From Burkholderia sp. Bp9142 (GTDB taxonomy: Bacteria > Pseudomonadota > Gammaproteobacteria > Burkholderiales > Burkholderiaceae), in NCBI RefSeq assembly GCF_003853415.1, contig NZ_QTPP01000002.1, positions 186,001 to 250,000 on the forward strand: a stretch of DNA of 64,000 nt, given 5' to 3'. Every line of letters starts with the position of its first letter. Positions within the stretch are counted from its first letter, which is position 1. The position numbers and the translations under genes are program-made. Under the pieces are notes generated by a model that was given only the letters and a program-made list of their open reading frames with translations, did no database searches and was not told the DNA's origin. Below are positions 18,725 through 27,555 of this stretch, in pieces.

Positions 18725-18910
18725 GGCGGTGCATGCAGCGTCTCGGCGTCTCGCAACGAATCAAGTAGTGATCCTGACTATCTGTCGCGTATCCTCGAAA
18801 AATCCCGCTTTCGGCGCACTCGCCGCGAGCCGGTATCATAGCGGCCGGCCTGCCGCCCCGGCCGGCTTCCGACAACACGCCATCCGGCATCCAGCAATCA
18901 GAGGCATCAC

Positions 18911-19231
18911 ATGACCAGTGCAACCCAATTCGACAACGTATCGGTCGTCAAGCGCGCGAACGTCTATTTCGACGGCAAGTGCGTGTCGCATACCGTGCTT
19001 TTCCCGGACGGCACGCGCAAGACGCTCGGCGTGATCCTGCCGTGCGCGCTCAATTTCGGCACGGACGCGCCCGAATTGATGGAAGTGCAGGCCGGCAAGT
19101 GCCGCGTGAAGCTCGACGGCAGCAGCGAATGGCAAACCTACGGCGCCGGCGAATCGTTCTCGGTGCCGGGCAAGAGCCGCTTCGACATCGAAGTGCTCGA
19201 GACGCTCGACTACGTCTGCAGCTACCTGTAA
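18911..19231 (+). CDS. ppnP: Pyrimidine/purine nucleoside phosphorylase PpnP
   Basis: A 106-residue single-domain cupin of the former DUF1255 (YaiE) family. It phosphorolyses several purine and pyrimidine nucleosides to base and ribose-1-phosphate. Characteristic segments are [14 protein letters not shown] near residue 20, the [11 protein letters not shown] turn, L-M-E-V-x-A-G and the C-terminal [15 protein letters not shown]. The length is normal. It stands alone between a LysR gene and a convergent small secreted protein. The 186 bp before it show no clear operator. Confidence 0.92.
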
Positions 19232-19277
19232 GCGCGCAGGCATCGGCCGCAGCGCGTGCGCGCGGCCGACGCGCCCA

Positions 19278-19305
19278 AACAAAGAGCCCCGCCGAAGCGG
19301 GGCTC
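19278..19305 (-). terminator. Terminator of the small secreted protein gene
   Basis: GAGCCCCGC (19284-19292) pairs with GCGGGGCTC (19297-19305) around CGAA. Read on the minus strand the stem is followed by TTTGTTTG, so it ends leftward transcription. The stem could also help stop ppnP transcripts from the other side. Confidence 0.85.
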
Positions 19306-19342
19306 GTCGCATGCGGACGGCGCAATGCCGTCCGGTGCGGGC

Positions 19343-19675
19343 TTACAGGCAGGCGTTGATGTCGCCGGCGGAAGCGGCGTCGCCGCGCATGCCGACCCAC
19401 GTCTTCGCGCCCGGCTTCGACGCCGGGCGAACCATCGCGGCCGCGCCGTTCGGCGGTTGCTGGCCCGGCACGTAGACATCGGTCGCGAGGCCGTTGGCGA
19501 GCACGTTCTGCGAGACCACCTGTTGTTGCGACTTGTCGGCCCAGGTCTTGGCGATGCACGCCGAGACGTCCTGGGCGGATTTCTGGCTTTGTCCCACGTT
19601 CTGCATGGCCGGATCGGCTGCATGTGCAGAAATCGCCACGGTCAATGCGATGAGCGGTAAGAATTTCAAGTTCAC
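19343..19675 (-). CDS. Small secreted protein of unknown function
   Basis: A 110-residue protein with a GTG start at 19675 (GGGAGA upstream) and a clear Sec signal peptide of about 19-20 residues (N-L-K-F-L-P-L-I-A-L-T-V-A-I-S-A-H-A-A). The mature part is polar, rich in Gln, Ala and Val. It holds two cysteines, one near residue 39 and one as the penultimate residue, which may form a disulfide. I do not recognise a family. It is flanked by its own terminator and a long 5' region, so it is a single-gene unit, probably periplasmic. Confidence 0.75.
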   Translation of the reverse strand: MNLKFLPLIALTVAISAHAADPAMQNVGQSQKSAQDVSACIAKTWADKSQQQVVSQNVLANGLATDVYVPGQQPPNGAAAMVRPASKPGAKTWVGMRGDAASAGDINACL

Positions 19676-20187
19676 GTTTTATCTCCCTCGAGTCGTGATT
19701 GATTGAGTGGGATGCGCAGCAGAACTGCGTTCCTGTGAGATTGCATCGGACAAGTGCGGTTCCGGCGATTCCGAAACAAGTTGTTAACGCGCTTGCCAAA
19801 CGGCAACCCGGATGCTGTGAGTTCTGCGGCGCTGCGGCATGCGTCGCGTGCGGCCCGTATCGAGACGGGGACGCGCACGACGTCATGCGCCGTGAGGTCG
19901 GCTCGCTGCCCGGTGGTGTGGCGGATTGACGGCCGCGGCGTGCTGCATGTGTCTGCATGTCGCGCCGCGACGCTTCTTTATTGGATGACGAAGTGGAATG
20001 GCTGAATGGTGGCCCCGTCGCATGAGCACCATGATGACAAACTTTCGTCCGAGGAATTGTCAACGAAGTTTAAACGCCGACACTCACAGCGGAATGCGGA
20101 ACGGCGCGCATGGTGCGCACCGTTTCGGAGGGCGGGGGAAGAGGATGAGAGCGGTGCGCGGCCGGGGCGCCGCGCACGCTGCAACGG
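19676..20187. other. Long intergenic region with an imperfect palindrome and a possible leftward promoter
   Basis: No gene is supported in these 512 bases. AAACTTTCGT (20039-20048) is mirrored by ACGAAGTTT (20063-20071) with one unpaired base. On the minus strand the palindrome overlaps a perfect -35 TTGACA (20063-20058) and, 18 bp on, TGTCAT (20039-20034). A transcript from there would have a leader of roughly 350 bases before the small secreted protein. Confidence 0.4.
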
Positions 20188-21975
20188 TCAGCCGGCCTTG
20201 CGGGCGCCGGCGTCGCGCAGGTTGGCCGGCACGATCGGACGGAAGCGCTCGCGCTTCTGTTCGTCGTCGAAGTGCTGGAGCGCGGGCTTGATCAGGTCGC
20301 TGCGTGACACGATGCCGGTGAGGCGCAGCGATTGCGCATCGTCGACGACCGGCAGGCGTTCGAGGCCGAGCATCGCGAGCCGCGACGCGACCACGCGGCA
20401 GGTCTCGTGCGCCTGCGCGACGGCCGGTGTGCGCTCGGCGAACGCGCTCGCGAGCGTCGCGCCGGGCCCGGCTTGCGCGCGTTGCGCATCGAGCGTCGCG
20501 CGATCGACGAGGCCGAGCAGGCGGCCGTCCTGCACGACCGGGTACGCACGGTGCGTCTGCTTCGCGCCGAAGTACTGCGACTCGACGGCGTCGAGCGTCG
20601 TGGCGCAGTCGATGGCGACGAGCGCGTCGGCGGGCGTCATCACCTCGGCCACGTCATGGCGTTCGAGCGGGTCGACGCCGTATTCGCGGTAGATGTGATA
20701 GCCGCGGCGCGCGATCTTCTCCGTCATGATCGAGCGCTTCATCACGACGGTCGCGAAGCCGTGCGCGACGAGCGTCGCCGCGAGCAGCGGCAGCAGCGCG
20801 TTTGCGTCGTGCGTGAGGCCGAACGCGAACACGATCGCGGTGAGCGGCGCGCCGAGCGTGGCGCCGAGCGTCGCGGCCATGCAGACGAGCGGCCACAGCG
20901 CAGGATCGCCGCCGGGCAGCACCGGCGACAGCACGGTGCCGAGGCCCGCACCGAGCATCAGCAGCGGGGCGAGCACACCGCCGGACGTGCCGGAGCCGAG
21001 CGCGATCACCCACATCACGGCCTTCACGATCAGCAGCGCCAGCGCGATCTTCAGCGCGATGTGCTGGTGCAGCAGGTCGCCGATCACGTCATAGCCGACG
21101 CCGAGCGCGCGCGGTTCGAGCCAGCCGCCGACGCCGATCACGACCGCGCCGAGCGCCGGCCACCACATCCAGTGCACCGGCAGCTTCGCGAAGCCGTCCT
21201 CCACGCGGTACAGCGCAGCCGACAGGCCGCACGCGAGCATGCCCGACAGCAGGCCCGCGACGATGCACGACAGCAGCGCGACGGGCGTCGGCGACGCAGT
21301 GGTCAGCGGAAACAGCGGCTCGACGCCGAAGAACACGGCACGTGCGAAACCGGCCACCGCGCAGGCGAGCGCGACCGGCAGGAAACTGCGCGGACGCCAT
21401 TCGAACAGCAGCAGTTCGACCGCGAGCAGCACGGCCGCGACCGGCGTGCCGAACACGGCGGTCATGCCGGCGGCCGCGCCCGCGACGAGCAGCGTCTTGC
21501 GCTCCGCGGCGGTCACGTGCACGCATTGCGCGATCAGCGAGCCGAGCGCACCGCCCGTCATGATGATCGGGCCTTCCGCACCGAACGGGCCGCCGCTGCC
21601 GATCACGACGCCGGACGACAGCGGCTTGAGCACCGCGACCTTCGGCGACATGCGGCTCTTGCCGAACAGGATCGCCTCGATCGCCTCGGGAATGCCGTGG
21701 CCGCGGATCTTCTCCGAACCGAAGCGCGCCATCAACCCGACGATCAGCCCGCCGATGACCGGCACGACGATCACCCACGCGCCGAGCGTATGGTTGGCGG
21801 GCGAGCGGTCGGCGAACGAAAACTGCTGGAAGAAGAACAGGTTCGTGAACAGGTGAATCAGGCTCAACAGCACGAACGCCGCCAGCGTGCTGAGCACGCC
21901 GATTCCGGCGGCTAGCGATGCGATCCTGGGCAGGCGTTCGTTGGTCGAGAAATCGCGTTTGTGTGGTGCGTTCAT
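20188..21975 (-). CDS. clcB: CLC-family chloride transporter with C-terminal CBS domain pair
   Basis: A 595-residue inner-membrane CLC protein. The three anion-filter segments are G-H-G-I-P (92-96), G-A-E-G-P (132-136) and G-V-L-A-P (333-337). The gating glutamate is Glu134. Glu192, in L-F-E-W-R-P, aligns with the internal proton glutamate of E. coli ClcA, which favours a Cl-/H+ exchanger over a channel. The usual serine of GSGIP is histidine here, and the F of GxFAP is leucine. Residues about 450-595 form two CBS domains that may sense nucleotides. It is the second gene of an operon with the MarR regulator (30 bp gap), so its expression is probably tied to that repressor. The symbol is a best guess within the CLC group. 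Confidence 0.9.
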   Translation of the reverse strand: MNAPHKRDFSTNERLPRIASLAAGIGVLSTLAAFVLLSLIHLFTNLFFFQQFSFADRSPANHTLGAWVIVVPVIGGLIVGLMARFGSEKIRGHGIPEAIEAILFGKSRMSPKVAVLKPLSSGVVIGSGGPFGAEGPIIMTGGALGSLIAQCVHVTAAERKTLLVAGAAAGMTAVFGTPVAAVLLAVELLLFEWRPRSFLPVALACAVAGFARAVFFGVEPLFPLTTASPTPVALLSCIVAGLLSGMLACGLSAALYRVEDGFAKLPVHWMWWPALGAVVIGVGGWLEPRALGVGYDVIGDLLHQHIALKIALALLIVKAVMWVIALGSGTSGGVLAPLLMLGAGLGTVLSPVLPGGDPALWPLVCMAATLGATLGAPLTAIVFAFGLTHDANALLPLLAATLVAHGFATVVMKRSIMTEKIARRGYHIYREYGVDPLERHDVAEVMTPADALVAIDCATTLDAVESQYFGAKQTHRAYPVVQDGRLLGLVDRATLDAQRAQAGPGATLASAFAERTPAVAQAHETCRVVASRLAMLGLERLPVVDDAQSLRLTGIVSRSDLIKPALQHFDDEQKRERFRPIVPANLRDAGARKAG

Positions 21976-22005
21976 CGGAGCGGGGAGAGGTCGGTAAAGC
22001 TCGGG

Positions 22006-22419
22006 TCAATAATCGATCTGCGGAACCTGGAACGTGCCCTTGAGCGATTTCAGCTCGGCACGATGCATGGCCGCGAGGCGCGCGAGCAGCGTTTCGCCGG
22101 CTTCTTCGAGGTGTACCTCGACCTGCCGGCGATCCGCTTCGCTCGTCTTGCGCTTCACGAGCCCGAGCGCCTCGCAGCGCGTCACCAGCGCGACGACGCC
22201 GTGATGCTGCGCCTGCAGGCGTTCCGCGAGTTCGCCGATGGTGGCCCATTCGCGATGCGGGTAACCCTTGATGTGCAGCAGCAGCAGATATTGCAGCGGC
22301 GTCACGCCTTCGCTTTGCGCGGCGCGTTCGGAGAAGCGCTCGAAACAGCGCATCTGGTAGCGGAACTCGGACAGTTGCTGGAAATCGCTTTTGGTCAGCG
22401 CGCGTCGGGTATCGGTCAT
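22006..22419 (-). CDS. MarR-family transcriptional regulator
   Basis: A 137-residue winged-helix regulator with a start at 22419. It shows the MarR core: helix F-R-Y-Q-M-R-C-F, then G-V-T-P-L-Q-Y-L-L-L-L-H, I-G-E-L-A-E-R-L-Q-A-Q-H-H-G-V-V-A-L-V-T-R-C-E-A-L-G-L-V-K-R and the wing D-R-R-Q-V-E-V-H-L. It precedes clcB by 30 bp. A perfect 7-5-7 palindrome 38-56 bp upstream of its start is the obvious autoregulatory site. A near copy lies before the neighbouring HPP-CBS gene. Confidence 0.9.
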   Translation of the reverse strand: MTDTRRALTKSDFQQLSEFRYQMRCFERFSERAAQSEGVTPLQYLLLLHIKGYPHREWATIGELAERLQAQHHGVVALVTRCEALGLVKRKTSEADRRQVEVHLEEAGETLLARLAAMHRAELKSLKGTFQVPQIDY

Positions 22420-22456
22420 TGCGGTCGGTCGGGCAGTCGGTTTCGGTAGCGCAAAA

Positions 22457-22475
22457 TATATCACAATATGATATA
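22457..22475 (-). promoter_or_regulatory. Palindromic operator upstream of marR-clcB
   Basis: TATATCA-CAATA-TGATATA is a perfect inverted repeat with a 5-bp centre, in a short AT-rich island inside GC-rich DNA. It lies 38 bp before the MarR start. The 14-of-19 match to the site at 23791-23809 argues that one regulator, most simply this MarR protein, binds both. Confidence 0.75.
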
Positions 22476-22557
22476 AATGGCGGATTTTCAGCGGAATGCC
22501 CCGCATCCCGCTGTTCGTCGGGGTTGTTTGTCGGCGCGGTTAGTCGGGTTAGTCGGG

Positions 22558-23733
22558 TTACGCTGCCTCGAGCATCTGCGTCTGCCGGTACAGGCCCGTG
22601 ACGAGATCCGTCTGCGTAATGATCCCGACGAGCCGGCGCGATGCGTCGACGACCGGAATGTGATGGTGGCCGGAGTGCGTAAACAGCGGCACCAGCGCGG
22701 TGATCGGCAGGGCCTGCGGCACGGACGCGACGTCGCGGGTCATCACGGTGGCGACGCTCGGCGGCTGGCCGCCGAACGACTGCGGCAGCCGCGCGGACAG
22801 CCGCTGCCACAGCGCAGCCGGGCGGCGCGGCGGGCGCGTGAGGTCGGCGCGCGTGACGATGCCGACCAGGCGATCGTCGCCGTCGACGACCGGCAGCGCC
22901 TTCACGCGATGGCGGTCGAGCAGCGTCAGCGCGGCCGTCACCGACGTCGACGGCGCGACTTCGATCGCGTTCTTCGTCATCAGGTCGGCGCACGTGAGCT
23001 GGCCGAACGTGCGCGCATACGCCTGCATCTCGGTTTCGCGCAGCAGCATTTCGAGGTCGTCCGGATCGACGTCGAGCCATTCGCTGCGGCGCTTCAGCAC
23101 CGCGTCGAGATCGGCTCGCGTGAAGCCACCGCGTGCGGGTGCGGCGCCGCTGCCTTGCGGCTTCGCGTCGGGACGCACGCTGCCGTGCGGATAGCGGTGC
23201 CCCGTCAGCGCGTGATACACGAGCGCGGCCGACAGCAGGATGGCCGATTGCAGCGCGATCGGCTCGACCACGAAGCCGAAGCCGAGCGCGTGGATCGCCG
23301 GGCCGCCGAGCACGGCCGTCAGGGCGACCGCGCCCGACGGCGGGTGCACGCAGCGCAGCGCGAACATGCCGCCGATGGCGAGGGCGACCGCAACCGCGGC
23401 GGCCGTGATCGGATCGGCGATCCACTGCGCGCAGGCGACGCCGACGGTCGCCGCCACCAGATTGCCGCCGATGATCGACCACGGTTGCGCAAGCGGACTC
23501 GCCGGCACCGCGAACAGCAGCACGGCCGACGCCCCCATCGGCGCGACGAGCAGCGGCACGAGGCCCGGCACGCCGGGCAGCAGCCGCATCGTGACGCCGA
23601 CCGTCGCGATGCCGACGAGCGCGCCCGTGCACGAGCGCATGCGCTCGCGCCAGCCGAGTGTCATCGGATGGGGAATGAAGCTGTGCAGCCATTGCCGGAA
23701 TGTGCGGCGCGACGGGGAGGAGCCTGACGACAT
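22558..23733 (-). CDS. HPP-family membrane protein with tandem CBS domains
   Basis: A 391-residue inner-membrane protein. The first half has four to five hydrophobic helices and the family signature H-P-P-S-G-A (in R-C-V-H-P-P-S-G-A-V-A-L-T-A). The second half carries two CBS domains (about 245-310 and 325-391; M-T-K-N-A-I-E-V-A-P and M-T-R-D-V-A-S-V). HPP proteins of plants and cyanobacteria have been linked to nitrite transport; bacterial members are mostly uncharacterised. A 19-bp palindrome like that before marR-clcB lies 58-76 bp upstream, so it is probably co-regulated with the CLC exchanger. The ATG at 23733 lacks a strong ribosome binding site. Confidence 0.85.
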   Translation of the reverse strand: MSSGSSPSRRTFRQWLHSFIPHPMTLGWRERMRSCTGALVGIATVGVTMRLLPGVPGLVPLLVAPMGASAVLLFAVPASPLAQPWSIIGGNLVAATVGVACAQWIADPITAAAVAVALAIGGMFALRCVHPPSGAVALTAVLGGPAIHALGFGFVVEPIALQSAILLSAALVYHALTGHRYPHGSVRPDAKPQGSGAAPARGGFTRADLDAVLKRRSEWLDVDPDDLEMLLRETEMQAYARTFGQLTCADLMTKNAIEVAPSTSVTAALTLLDRHRVKALPVVDGDDRLVGIVTRADLTRPPRRPAALWQRLSARLPQSFGGQPPSVATVMTRDVASVPQALPITALVPLFTHSGHHHIPVVDASRRLVGIITQTDLVTGLYRQTQMLEAA

Positions 23734-24096
23734 GGATGGTAAGCGGTAAAAATGACGGCGCGGATGATGCAGCGCAAGAAAAGGCGAAATTATATCGCGT
23801 TGTGATACAAATCGTCGCGCTGCATCAGCGCGTTGCAGGCGCGCGACGCGTGTGGCTTGCAAAAACCTTTCATGAGATGAAAGCCTGCGGCGCCGCGAGC
23901 GCGCAAATTTGCCTGCGGCGGCGTACAATTCGGGCCACCGAATTCCCCCCATGCCACAACCACGCTCGCGATGCCTGCTCTCCAGCCTTTCCTCCGGCAC
24001 GGTGATCGCTTGCACATGGTTCGCGCGCACGCCCCGATTCCCGTCTGACGCGAGCGCCGCCGACGTTTCCTCCCCGACACTCCCCAAGCCAATTCA
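23734..24096. other. Intergenic region between the HPP-CBS gene and a LysR gene
   Basis: No gene is supported in these 363 bases. The recognisable element is the MarR-type palindrome at 23791-23809. The rest is ordinary GC-rich sequence with no convincing promoter for the rightward LysR gene. Confidence 0.5.
23791..23809 (-). promoter_or_regulatory. Second copy of the MarR-type operator, upstream of the HPP-CBS gene
   Basis: TATATCG-CGTTG-TGATACA shares 14 of 19 positions, in register, with the palindrome before marR-clcB. The two are otherwise the only AT-rich 19-mers of this form noticed nearby. It sits 58 bp before the HPP-CBS start. Confidence 0.7.
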
Positions 24097-25065
24097 ATGG
24101 ACATGCTCGAAAACATGCGCCTGTTCGTGCGCGTTGTCGAAGCCGGCAGTTTCACCGCGGTCGCCAAAGAAATCGATGCGACCACCGCGCAGGTCTCGCG
24201 CGCGGTGTCGAATCTCGAAGCCCACGTACAGACGCGCCTGCTGCATCGCACGACGCGCCATCTCGGCCTCACCGAAAGCGGCGAGCGCTACTTCGAGCGT
24301 GCGAAGTCGATCCTCGCCGAGTTCGACTACGCGAATGCCGAGGCGCGCAACGCGCTGCTGCGGCCGAGCGGCAAGATGCGCATCCATGCAATGACGGGGC
24401 TCGGGCAAAGTCACGTCGTGTCGTCGATCGTGCGCTACCAGGAAGACAACCCGGACGTGTCGGTCGAGCTGACGCTCGCGCAGCGCATGCCGAACCTCGT
24501 CGAGGAAGGCTACGACGTGTCGATCGTGACCGCATCGCAACTGCCCGATTCCGGCTACGTCGCGCAGACCTGCGGCACCAGTTGCAGCGTGCTGGTCGCA
24601 TCGCGCGAGTACCTGGCGCGGCACGGCACGCCGAAGACGCCGGACGACCTGCCGAACCATGTGTGCCTGCGGCTCGATACGCCCGCATCGCCGGCCAGCG
24701 AGTGGCGGCTCGAGCGCGGCGACGACGAGGAGACGGTCTATGAACTGCAGCCGGCGCCGTTCCAGGTCAACGTGCCGGATGCGCTGTGCGTCGCGGTGCG
24801 GGCCGGGCGCGGCATCGCGTGCGTCGCGCTGTACACCGTGCTCGACGACATCCGCGAGGGGCGGCTGATCCGCGTGCTGCCCGAGTACCGGCTGCAGACG
24901 GTCAGCGTGTACGCGGTCTATGCGACGCGCCGCTATCTCGACGCGAAGATCCGCACCTTCCTCGACCATCTGCGCACGACGCTCACCCCCGCGCTGGAGA
25001 ACGACCTGCGCGAGCTCGACCGGCTCGCGGTCGGGCAGGCGCCGGGCAGCCGCCAGCGCGCGTGA
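24097..25065 (+). CDS. LysR-family transcriptional regulator
   Basis: A 322-residue LysR protein of the AaeR/DmlR-like group that begins M-D-M-L-E-N-M-R-L-F-V-R-V-V-E-A-G-S-F-T-A-V-A. The helix-turn-helix (A-T-T-A-Q-V-S-R-A-V-S-N-L-E) spans about 20-60. The effector domain follows, with the usual Y-D-V-S-I-V-T segment and a long C-terminal helix. No obvious target is divergent from it. The nearest downstream genes are a convergent transporter and dehydrogenase. Its role is unknown. Confidence 0.88.
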   Translation: MDMLENMRLFVRVVEAGSFTAVAKEIDATTAQVSRAVSNLEAHVQTRLLHRTTRHLGLTESGERYFERAKSILAEFDYANAEARNALLRPSGKMRIHAMTGLGQSHVVSSIVRYQEDNPDVSVELTLAQRMPNLVEEGYDVSIVTASQLPDSGYVAQTCGTSCSVLVASREYLARHGTPKTPDDLPNHVCLRLDTPASPASEWRLERGDDEETVYELQPAPFQVNVPDALCVAVRAGRGIACVALYTVLDDIREGRLIRVLPEYRLQTVSVYAVYATRRYLDAKIRTFLDHLRTTLTPALENDLRELDRLAVGQAPGSRQRA

Positions 25066-25101
25066 CGCCGCGGGCGGTCGCGGGCCCGGCGGCGCCGGGC
25101 G

Positions 25102-26478
25102 TCATACGGCCGGCGTGACGCGAATCCGCTCGAAGCGGCCGGCGAGCCACGCATAGGCGGCGATGCCGATCAGCCCGTGCGCGGCGACGAACCACAGCGC
25201 GCCCGCAAACGAGCCCGTGTGCGCGACGAAGTAGCCGATCACGAGCGGCGTGACGATCCCCGCGATGTTGCCGAGGCCGTTGAACACGCCGCCGCTCAGG
25301 CCGACCATGCCTTCCGGCGCGGTGTCGGCGAGCACGGCCCAGCCGACCGCCGCGAGCCCCTTGCCGAAGAACGCGATCGTCATCAGCGCGATCACGACGG
25401 CGTTCGACGACGCGCCGTTCGCGAGCACGAGCAGCGTCGCCATCGCCATTCCCGCGACGAACGGCGCCTTGCGTGCGCGCGACGCATGCACGCCGCGCCG
25501 GATCAGCCAGTCCGACAGCACGCCGCCGAGCACCCCTCCCGTGAAGCCGCAGAGCGCCGGCAGCGCGGCGACCCAGCCGGCCTCCATGATCGTCATCCCG
25601 CGTCCCTTGATCAGGTAGATCGGGAACCACGTGATGAAGAAATAGGTGAGCGCCGTGATGCAGTACTGGCCGATATAGATCGCCCACAGGTTCCGGTGGC
25701 GGAACAGCTGCGACGCGTCGCGCCACGAGACGCGCTGCCGGTGCCGGACGCGGTTCGCCTCGAGATCGACGAGCGCGCCGTGCGCACGCAGGTAGTCGCG
25801 CTCGGCGTCGCTCACGCGCGGATGGCCGTGCGGCTCGCGATACCACGCGAACCAGAGCGCCGACAGCGCGACGCCGAGCATCCCCATCCACAGGAACACG
25901 TGTTCCCAGCCGAGCGCATGCGTGAGCCACGCCATCGCGGGTGTGAACAGCACGACGGCCATGTACTGCGCGGAATTGAACAGCGCCGATGCGGTGCCGC
26001 GCTCGGCGGTCGGGAACCAGCACGCGACGATCCGCGAATTGGCCGGGAATGCCGGCGATTCGACCAGGCCGAGCATGAAGCGCATCGCGAACAGCGCGAG
26101 CGTCGCGGCCGCGCCCTGCACGGCGAACCAGCCGACCGTGCCCTGCAGCATCGTGAAGACCGACCACAGCAGCAGGCTCAGGCCGTACACGCGGCGTGCG
26201 CCGAAGCGGTCGAGCAGCCAGCCGCCCGGGACCTGGTCGATCGCATAGGCCCACGCGAACGCGGAAAAGACGATGCCGAGCTGCACGGGCGTCAGCCCGA
26301 GGTCGTGCGCGACGCCGGTGCCGGCGATCGACATCGTCGCGCGATCCGCATAGTTGACGACGGTGACCGCGAAGATCAGCGCGAGGACCGTGTAGCGGAC
26401 GCGGCCGATCGTGCGCGATGCGGTGGATGAGGCGGGCGAGGCGGCGACGGTTGCGCCGCCGCTGGGTCGATTGGGCAT
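25102..26478 (-). CDS. MFS transporter, anion:cation symporter (ACS) type
   Basis: A 458-residue inner-membrane transporter with twelve helices, of the group that carries glucarate, galactonate or other sugar acids. The ATG at 26478 follows AGGAGA. The diagnostic start N-Y-A-D-R-A-T-M-S-I-A is present, as are W-A-Y-A-I-D-Q-V-P-G-G-W-L-L-D-R-F-G-A-R in helix 2-loop and R-F-M-L-G-L-V-E-S-P-A-F-P in helix 4. It is 71 bp downstream of a 2-hydroxyacid dehydrogenase on the same strand. Together they suggest import and reduction or oxidation of a hydroxy- or keto-acid under LysR control. Confidence 0.9.
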   Translation of the reverse strand: MPNRPSGGATVAASPASSTASRTIGRVRYTVLALIFAVTVVNYADRATMSIAGTGVAHDLGLTPVQLGIVFSAFAWAYAIDQVPGGWLLDRFGARRVYGLSLLLWSVFTMLQGTVGWFAVQGAAATLALFAMRFMLGLVESPAFPANSRIVACWFPTAERGTASALFNSAQYMAVVLFTPAMAWLTHALGWEHVFLWMGMLGVALSALWFAWYREPHGHPRVSDAERDYLRAHGALVDLEANRVRHRQRVSWRDASQLFRHRNLWAIYIGQYCITALTYFFITWFPIYLIKGRGMTIMEAGWVAALPALCGFTGGVLGGVLSDWLIRRGVHASRARKAPFVAGMAMATLLVLANGASSNAVVIALMTIAFFGKGLAAVGWAVLADTAPEGMVGLSGGVFNGLGNIAGIVTPLVIGYFVAHTGSFAGALWFVAAHGLIGIAAYAWLAGRFERIRVTPAV

Positions 26479-26549
26479 GCGAGTCTCCTGGCCTCCGTCG
26501 TGCGGAGGCGTTTCGTTTGGTGTCGTAGTCGGGGGCGGGTGTGCGTCGC

Positions 26550-27488
26550 TTAGCTCGTGACGCTGGTCGGCGGGCGCTGTCCCGCGAAGCACGTGGCGAG
26601 GTTGGCGAGCACGATCCGGCCCATGGCTTCGCGCGTCTCGTGCGTGGCGCTCGCGCGGTGCGGCTGCACGACGACACGCTCCAGTTCGAGCAGCGCGGCC
26701 GGCACGTGCGGTTCGTCGATGAACACGTCGAGGCCGGCACCGGCGATCGTGCCGGCCGCGAGCGCGCGCACGAGCGCGGCTTCGTCGACGAGCTTGCCGC
26801 GCGCGACATTGATCAGGAATCCTTGGTTGCCGAGCGCGGCGAGCACGTCGGCGGTCACGAGCACGTTGCCGTGATCGGCCGACGCCGCGAGCACGAGCAC
26901 ATCGCTGTCGCGGGCGAGCGCGACCAGGTCGGGCACGTAGCGGTAGCCGCTGTCGCGGTGTTCGCGCGGACCGAAATAGCTGACGGGCATCCGGAACGCC
27001 TGCGCGCGCTGCGCGATCGCGCGTCCGACGCGGCCGAGGCCGACGATGCCGAGCCGCTTGCCCGTCACCTGCGTCGCGAGCGGCTGCGCGACCTTGCCCC
27101 AGCGGCCGGCGCGCACGATGCGCTCGCCGGCGCCGAGGTCGCGCAGCGTCATCAGGATCAGCCCCATCGCCATGTCGGCGACGTCGTCGGTCAGCACGTC
27201 GGGCGTCGTCGTCACGTGGATGCCGCGTGCGCGGGCGCGGTCGAGATCGACGGCGTCGGTGCCGATGCCGCTGATCGCGATGATTTCGAGCGCGCCCAGC
27301 CGGTCCATCCACGCCGCCGACAGCCCGTTCGCGCCGCCCGTGACGACGCCGCGGATGCGCGGCGCGACGCGATCGAGCAGTGCGTCGGGCCGGTCGGCCG
27401 CATACAGCCGATGCACTGCGTAGCGGGCGGACAGTTCGGCATCGATGGCGCCGGGAAGCGGCTGGGTGAGCAGGATGTCGATGGTCAT
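26550..27488 (-). CDS. D-isomer-specific 2-hydroxyacid dehydrogenase (glyoxylate/2-ketoaldonate reductase type)
   Basis: A 312-residue cytosolic NAD(P)-dependent dehydrogenase. The nucleotide-binding loop reads G-L-G-R-V-G-R-A-I-A-Q-R. It is followed by Y-F-G-P-R-E-H-R, where the arginines suggest NADPH preference. Catalytic residues are visible: Arg in N-V-A-R-G-K-L-V-D-E, Glu in D-V-F-I-D-E-P and His in V-V-V-Q-P-H-R-A-S-A-T. The usual H-x-x-S/G is H-R-A-S here. Related enzymes reduce glyoxylate, hydroxypyruvate or 2-ketogluconate. It heads an operon with the ACS transporter. Confidence 0.9.
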   Translation of the reverse strand: MTIDILLTQPLPGAIDAELSARYAVHRLYAADRPDALLDRVAPRIRGVVTGGANGLSAAWMDRLGALEIIAISGIGTDAVDLDRARARGIHVTTTPDVLTDDVADMAMGLILMTLRDLGAGERIVRAGRWGKVAQPLATQVTGKRLGIVGLGRVGRAIAQRAQAFRMPVSYFGPREHRDSGYRYVPDLVALARDSDVLVLAASADHGNVLVTADVLAALGNQGFLINVARGKLVDEAALVRALAAGTIAGAGLDVFIDEPHVPAALLELERVVVQPHRASATHETREAMGRIVLANLATCFAGQRPPTSVTS

Positions 27489-27555
27489 GAAGGTCTCGGT
27501 CGTCGTGCGCGGCGCGCGCCGCACATCAGGTGCAACCGAGTATAGGAATCGGATC

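Noticed and set aside
22541..22560. GGTTAGTC-like short tandem repeat (telomere-like look)
   Set aside because: Only about two and a half units, overlapping the stop of the HPP-CBS gene; not a meaningful array.
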